A stretch of DNA of 9,335 nt from an uncultured Actinoplanes sp. GTDB lineage: Bacteria > Actinomycetota > Actinomycetes > Mycobacteriales > Micromonosporaceae. Below are positions 6,232 to 9,335 of this stretch, piece after piece. Location: NCBI GenBank assembly GCA_934667465.1, contig CAKUMG010000155.1, positions 1 through 9,335 on the forward strand, in the 5' to 3' direction. Under the pieces are notes generated by a model. That model saw nothing but the letters and a program-made list of their open reading frames with translations, had not been told where the DNA came from and searched no databases. The position numbers and the translations under genes were made by a program. Numbering within the stretch: position 1 is the stretch's first letter; each line of letters opens with the position of its first letter.

Positions 6232-8346
6232 ATGCCCCTTTCCCGTACGCGCGTCGTGCTCGCCCTGGGCGCGACGGTAGCCCTCGCCGCGCCGGTCGCC
6301 CTGTCCGCGCCGGCCACCGCGCATCCCCGCCGGGACGGTGAGTTCCGGCGGCTCGCGACCGTCCCCGCGTACCTCAACTCCGGCATCGGCGACGAGGCCG
6401 CGGCCGAGATCTCCACGGTGACCGGCGACGGCCGCACGGTCGTCTACACCGACAGCCCCGGCGAGCGGCTCGGCTTCATCGACATCACCGACCCGTCCAA
6501 GCCGCGCCCGTCCGGCACCCTCGCGGTCGACGGCGAGCCGACCTCCGTCGCGCACCTCGGGCACCTGCTGCTGGCCGGCGTCAACACGAGCGCGAGCTTC
6601 GCTGACCCGTCCGGCAAGCTGCTGGTCATCGACGACCGGACGCGCAAGGTGGTCCGCAGCCTCGACCTCGGCGGCCAGCCCGACTCCGTCGCGGTCGCGC
6701 CGAGCGGGCGCTACATCGCGGTCGCCATCGAGAACGAGCGCGACGAGGACGTCGACGACGGCGCGATCCCGCAGGCCCCGGCCGGCTGGCTCTCGGTCGT
6801 CGACACCCGGACCTGGTCGGTGGCGCGCGTGTCGCTGAGCGGGCTCGCGGCGGTGGCGCCGGGCGACCCCGAGCCGGAGTACGTGAGCATCAACGCGCGC
6901 GACGAGGCCGTGGTGAGCCTCCAGGAGAACAACCACCTCGCGGTCGTCTCACTGCGTACCCGCAAGGTGGTCTCGCACTTCAGCGCCGGCACGGTCACCG
7001 TCGAGGGCGTCGACACCCTTGACGACGACCGGATCGTGCTCGACGGGTCGATCACCGCGAAGCGCGAGCCCGACGGCGTCGCCTGGATCACCGACGACCT
7101 GTTCGCCACCGCCAACGAGGGCGACTACGAGGGTGGCAGCCGCGGCTGGACCGTCTTCGACCGCCGCGGCAAGGTCGTCTGGGATGCCGGCAACACGCTC
7201 GAGCGGATCGCCGTGCAGCACGGCCTCTACCCGGACAAGCGCTCCGACGCCAAGGGCATCGAGCCCGAGAACGTGGCGTTCGGCCGGTTCGACGGCGTCC
7301 CGTACGTCTTCGTGAACTCCGAGCGCGGCAACTTCACCGCCGTGTATGACGTCACACATCCGGCGCGGCCGCGGTTCAAGCAACTGCTGCCCACGTCGAA
7401 CGGCCCCGAAGGCGTGGTGGCCGTGCCGTCGCGCAACCTGCTGGTGGTCTCCAGCGAGGAGGAGATCCCGGACGCGAACATCCGCGGCTCGGTGCAGTTG
7501 TTCCGCTTCGGCTCCCGGGCCGGCGCGTTCCCGTCGCTGGTCTCGCCGCGAACGATCCCGTTCGGCACGCTGTCCGGGCTGTCGGCCGTGCCCGGATCCC
7601 CGTCGTCGCTGGTCTCGGTGACGGACAGCGCGTACACCCCCACGCGCATCCTGGGCATCTCGGTGAAGTCCACACCCGCCACCATCGTCTCCGAGCTGAC
7701 CGTGACGAAGAGCGGCGCGCCGATCGGCTACGACGCCGAGGGCATCGCGGCGGTCCGCGGCGGCTACTGGCTGGCCGACGAGGGATCCAACCTGCTCGTA
7801 CGCCTCAACGCGCGCGCCGAGGTCCAGCAGGAGATCCCGCTCCCCGCGGACGTGGCGGCCGCGATCGGCAGCAACGGGCTCGAAGGCGTCACCGTCACCG
7901 GCAACGACGTGTGGGTCGCCGTGCAGCGCCCGCTCGCGGGGGAGACGTTCGCCCGGATCGGCAAGTACTCGGGCGGGAAGTGGTCCTGGCTGGCGTACCC
8001 GCTGGACACGGCCCCCGCCGGCTGGACCGGCCTGTCCGAGATCGTCGCCGTCGGCGGCAACACCCTCGCGGTTGTGGAACGTGACAACCAGCGCGGACCT
8101 GCGGCGGCTATCAAGAAGATCTACGAGTTCGACGTGCCCGCGCGGTGGACCGGCATCCCGGCGGTGAAGAAGAAGGCGGTCAAGGATCTGCTGCCGGCGT
8201 TGCGAGCCGGCAACGGGTGGGTCCAGGACAAGGTGGAGGGGCTCGCGGTCGCCGGCAACGGCCAGACGTACGCGGTCACCGACAACGACGCGATCGACGA
8301 CGCGACCGGGGAGACGGTCTTCCTGCGGCTCGGTCGTCTGCTCTGA
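6232..8346 (+). CDS. Secreted two-part beta-propeller protein: choice-of-anchor-I-like plus phytase-like esterase domain
   Basis: This is a 704-residue exported protein. Residues 1-30 form a Sec signal peptide: a basic start, then a hydrophobic core to about residue 25, then PATA before HPRR, a good signal peptidase I site. Residues 60-430 contain propeller-like strands (LLVIDDRTRKVVRSLDLG, LSVVDTRTWSV). They also include the ATANEGDYEG...DAKGIEPENVAFG...VNSERGNFTAVYDV...GPEGVV series typical of choice-of-anchor-I proteins (292-395). Residues 445-704 resemble the phytase-like esterase domain (PF13449), with YDAEGIAAVRGGYWLADEGS (500-519), SNGLEGV (547-553), VVERDNQRG (614-622) and KVEGLAV...VTDNDA (667-687). 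There is no sortase motif or C-terminal membrane segment, so it is probably released. It may hydrolyse a phosphoester or ester, but the substrate is unknown. The start ATG 6232 lacks a clear ribosome binding site, and the gap to the GT87 stop is 29 nt. Confidence 0.87.
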   Translation: MPLSRTRVVLALGATVALAAPVALSAPATAHPRRDGEFRRLATVPAYLNSGIGDEAAAEISTVTGDGRTVVYTDSPGERLGFIDITDPSKPRPSGTLAVDGEPTSVAHLGHLLLAGVNTSASFADPSGKLLVIDDRTRKVVRSLDLGGQPDSVAVAPSGRYIAVAIENERDEDVDDGAIPQAPAGWLSVVDTRTWSVARVSLSGLAAVAPGDPEPEYVSINARDEAVVSLQENNHLAVVSLRTRKVVSHFSAGTVTVEGVDTLDDDRIVLDGSITAKREPDGVAWITDDLFATANEGDYEGGSRGWTVFDRRGKVVWDAGNTLERIAVQHGLYPDKRSDAKGIEPENVAFGRFDGVPYVFVNSERGNFTAVYDVTHPARPRFKQLLPTSNGPEGVVAVPSRNLLVVSSEEEIPDANIRGSVQLFRFGSRAGAFPSLVSPRTIPFGTLSGLSAVPGSPSSLVSVTDSAYTPTRILGISVKSTPATIVSELTVTKSGAPIGYDAEGIAAVRGGYWLADEGSNLLVRLNARAEVQQEIPLPADVAAAIGSNGLEGVTVTGNDVWVAVQRPLAGETFARIGKYSGGKWSWLAYPLDTAPAGWTGLSEIVAVGGNTLAVVERDNQRGPAAAIKKIYEFDVPARWTGIPAVKKKAVKDLLPALRAGNGWVQDKVEGLAVAGNGQTYAVTDNDAIDDATGETVFLRLGRLL

Positions 8347-8357
8347 AACCAGTTGCG

Positions 8358-8388
8358 GAGGGTGCCATGATCGCCTCATGGCACCCTC
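8358..8388 (+). promoter_or_regulatory. Perfect 13-bp inverted repeat enclosing the ASCH gene's ribosome site and start codon
   Basis: The left arm GAGGGTGCCATGA (8358-8370) is the exact reverse complement of the right arm TCATGGCACCCTC (8376-8388), with a 5-base loop TCGCC. The left arm holds most of GGAGGG (8357-8362) and the right arm holds ATG 8378. It begins 12 nt after the stop of the secreted protein gene. As RNA it would form a strong hairpin that hides the ribosome site and start; as DNA it could be an operator. A terminator for the upstream gene is also possible, but there is no T-run after it. Confidence 0.7.
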
Positions 8389-8441
8389 GATGGCTCCCCT
8401 GGACACCGCCGCAGCGGCGCAGCTCTGGAAGCAGTACGTGA
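8367..8441 (+). other. Possible 24-codon short ORF overlapping the ASCH start
   Basis: ATG 8367 lies 6 nt after GGAG (8357-8360), a better distance than the ASCH start at 8378, which is 15 nt from the end of GGAGGG. The frame runs 24 codons out of frame with the ASCH gene and ends at TGA 8439-8441. It encodes three Trp (positions 5, 9, 12). It could be a leader peptide or a by-product of the inverted repeat, which places an ATG in each arm. Only the sequence arrangement supports it. Confidence 0.2.
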
Positions 8442-8863
8442 CGGCGTTCCCGGGCGCTTCCTCGTCGGAGTACACGGTGGAGCGCTTCGGCGACAGCGCC
8501 CGCCTCGCCGACGAACTGCTCGGCCTGGTCCTGGAGGGCCGGAAGCGCGCGACGGCCACGCTGGTCCTCGAGTTCGCCGCGGACGGGGAGCCGCTGCCCC
8601 GCATCGGCGGCCCCTGGATCGTGTGTGACGGCGGCGGGAATCCGCGGGCTGTGCTGCGTACGGTCGAATTGAAGTTGTCGTTGTTTGCCGACGTCGACGA
8701 GGCGTTCGCCTTCGACGAGGGTGAGGACGACCGCAGCCTGGCGAGCTGGCGCAGGGAACACACCCGCTACTGGGAGCGGCGGTGCGCGGTCCTGGGCCGA
8801 TCATGGTCGCCGACGGAGGACCTGATCCTGCTCGAACGCTTCGCCGTGGTCTTCCCGGTCTAG
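8378..8863 (+). CDS. ASCH domain-containing protein
   Basis: ASCH domains are small PUA-like folds thought to bind RNA; some members are amidohydrolases acting on acetylated cytidine. This cytoplasmic protein has 161 residues, a usual length for the single-domain family. Typical features are AAQLWKQYVTAFP at the start, ERFGDS (35-40), LVLEGRKRATATL (50-62, the G-x-K-x-A-T motif), a G-x-P-W-I-V-C-D strand (78-84), VELKLSLFADVDEAFAFDEG (96-115) and the closing WRREHTRYW (124-132). The start is uncertain: ATG 8378 is the first in-frame ATG but lies inside a perfect inverted repeat, and ATG 8390 would drop four residues. Codons 98-103 (8669-8686) use three TTG and one TTT, rare for this window. 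The last base of its TAG stop is the first base of the next gene's GTG. I cannot name a substrate. Confidence 0.88.
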   Translation: MAPSMAPLDTAAAAQLWKQYVTAFPGASSSEYTVERFGDSARLADELLGLVLEGRKRATATLVLEFAADGEPLPRIGGPWIVCDGGGNPRAVLRTVELKLSLFADVDEAFAFDEGEDDRSLASWRREHTRYWERRCAVLGRSWSPTEDLILLERFAVVFPV

Positions 8864-9243
8864 TGCGGACATTCGTCAGCCTCGACGAGTTGGGTCCGTC
8901 CTCGCACGTGGTGGTCGAGGCGCCGACCGGGATCGTCTACGAGCAGCAGTACGGCGGGACGGCGTGCCTGCAGGGGCGCATCGAGGGCTTCCTGGTCCCG
9001 GTGGAGTCGTCGCTGACGGCGCTGATCCACTTCTTCGAACACGACTTCCGGGGCAGCGGGCGGCTGGACGATCGCCTCCGCGCGATCGTCACCGGCATCA
9101 CCTACTGGGCGTCGGACGGGCTGGCCGCGGAGCCGCACGCGCTCCGCCTCGACGAAAGCCGGCTGCACGCGGTGGACGAGGCCTGGGTCCCGGTCCTGAC
9201 CCCGGACGGCCCGGGCATCCTGCTCTGGCCCAACTCCGACTGA
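8863..9243 (+). CDS. Conserved small hypothetical protein, DUF6210-like
   Basis: This 126-residue, probably cytoplasmic protein has no signal peptide or membrane segment. The GTG start at 8863 overlaps the TAG stop of the ASCH gene by one base (TAGTG). There is no ribosome binding site, so translation is probably coupled to the ASCH gene. Visible features are SHVVVEAPTGIVYEQQYGGT (14-33), CLQGRIEGFLVPVE (35-48), a possible helical middle (52-76) and an acidic end with WVPVLTPDGPGILLWPNSD (108-126). The VEAPTG-x-VY-x-QQ-GGTAC-x-Q-x-x-x-EGFLVP pattern recalls the uncharacterised DUF6210 family; that match is from memory and tentative. Function is unknown. Coupling to an ASCH protein hints at a shared role. 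Confidence 0.65.
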   Translation: MRTFVSLDELGPSSHVVVEAPTGIVYEQQYGGTACLQGRIEGFLVPVESSLTALIHFFEHDFRGSGRLDDRLRAIVTGITYWASDGLAAEPHALRLDESRLHAVDEAWVPVLTPDGPGILLWPNSD

Positions 9244-9278
9244 CCGACGGCCCCGCTCCGCCCGGCCACGCCCAAACC

Positions 9279-9288
9279 TGCAGCTGCA
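9279..9288. repeat. 10-bp palindrome upstream of the 9311 start
   Basis: TGCAGCTGCA is a perfect palindrome 9 nt before the -10-like TAGGGT, in what would be the spacer between -35 and -10. It could be an operator half or chance. It lies in the 67-base gap between the DUF6210-like gene and the next start, where I see no terminator hairpin. Confidence 0.35.
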
Positions 9289-9297
9289 TGTGCTCGG

Positions 9298-9303
9298 TAG
9301 GGT
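9298..9303 (+). promoter_or_regulatory. Probable -10 element of a leaderless promoter
   Basis: TAGGGT fits TANNNT and ends 7 nt before ATG 9311. The arrangement matches the one before GTG 5000. No ribosome binding site lies between it and the ATG, which fits a leaderless message. No -35 consensus is seen. Confidence 0.5.
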
Positions 9304-9310
9304 CGCCGGC

Positions 9311-9335
9311 ATGCCCGACGCGATCCGTGATGCCC
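9311..9335 (+). CDS. Start of an unidentified gene cut by the window edge
   Basis: An open frame begins at ATG 9311 and reads MPDAIRDA before the window ends. Support comes from the TAGGGT element 7 nt upstream and the clear gap after the previous stop. Eight residues are too few to name a product. Confidence 0.5.

Noticed and set aside
6949..8763. 604-codon open frame on the - strand
   Set aside because: It lies antisense to the secreted propeller and ASCH genes, is rich in Arg, Gly and Pro runs typical of shadow frames in high-GC DNA, and has no family motifs. The + strand genes explain the region.

Overview
The window is very GC-rich, and every convincing gene reads on the + strand. Genes are tightly packed, with GTG starts, GTGA stop/start overlaps, leaderless-type TANNNT promoters and a C-terminal GlnE segment. 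This fits an actinobacterium. The gene content and codon use suggest the Micromonosporaceae or relatives, but that is an inference and not proven here.

Layout. (1) 1-726: the 3' part of glnE, the glutamine synthetase adenylyltransferase; its 5' end lies outside the window. (2) 719-6202: four polytopic GT-C glycosyltransferase genes in one run. They are a GT39/ArnT-like protein, two tandem MptB-type polyprenol-phosphomannose-dependent alpha-1,6-mannosyltransferases, and a GT87 (DUF2029) alpha-1,2-mannosyltransferase-like protein. The first overlaps glnE by 8 nt and each later junction is a 4-nt GTGA overlap. (3) 6232-8346: a secreted two-part beta-propeller protein, choice-of-anchor-I-like followed by a phytase-like esterase domain. 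(4) 8378-8863 and 8863-9243: an ASCH-domain protein and a small conserved hypothetical protein (DUF6210-like), sharing one base. (5) 9244-9310: a short intergenic stretch with a likely leaderless promoter for a gene that starts at 9311 and leaves the window.

How the genes may work together. By analogy with mycobacterial lipomannan synthesis (MptA/MptB for the alpha-1,6 backbone, Rv2181/PimE-type GT87 enzymes for alpha-1,2 mannose), genes 2128-6202 look like a compact extracytoplasmic mannan assembly unit fed by polyprenyl-phosphomannose. The role of the GT39 protein is unknown; it may add another sugar or prime the glycan. The secreted propeller protein is close behind but may have its own promoter. 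The ASCH/DUF6210 pair looks unrelated to the glycan genes.

The best signals beyond the genes are these: a perfect 13-bp inverted repeat that encloses both the Shine-Dalgarno sequence and the start codon of the ASCH gene; a leaderless promoter motif inside the second mptB gene, just before the GT87 start; a TTA codon in the GT87 gene; and in-frame tandem repeats in a loop of each mptB paralogue. I found no RNA genes, CRISPR arrays, insertion sequences or phage genes.
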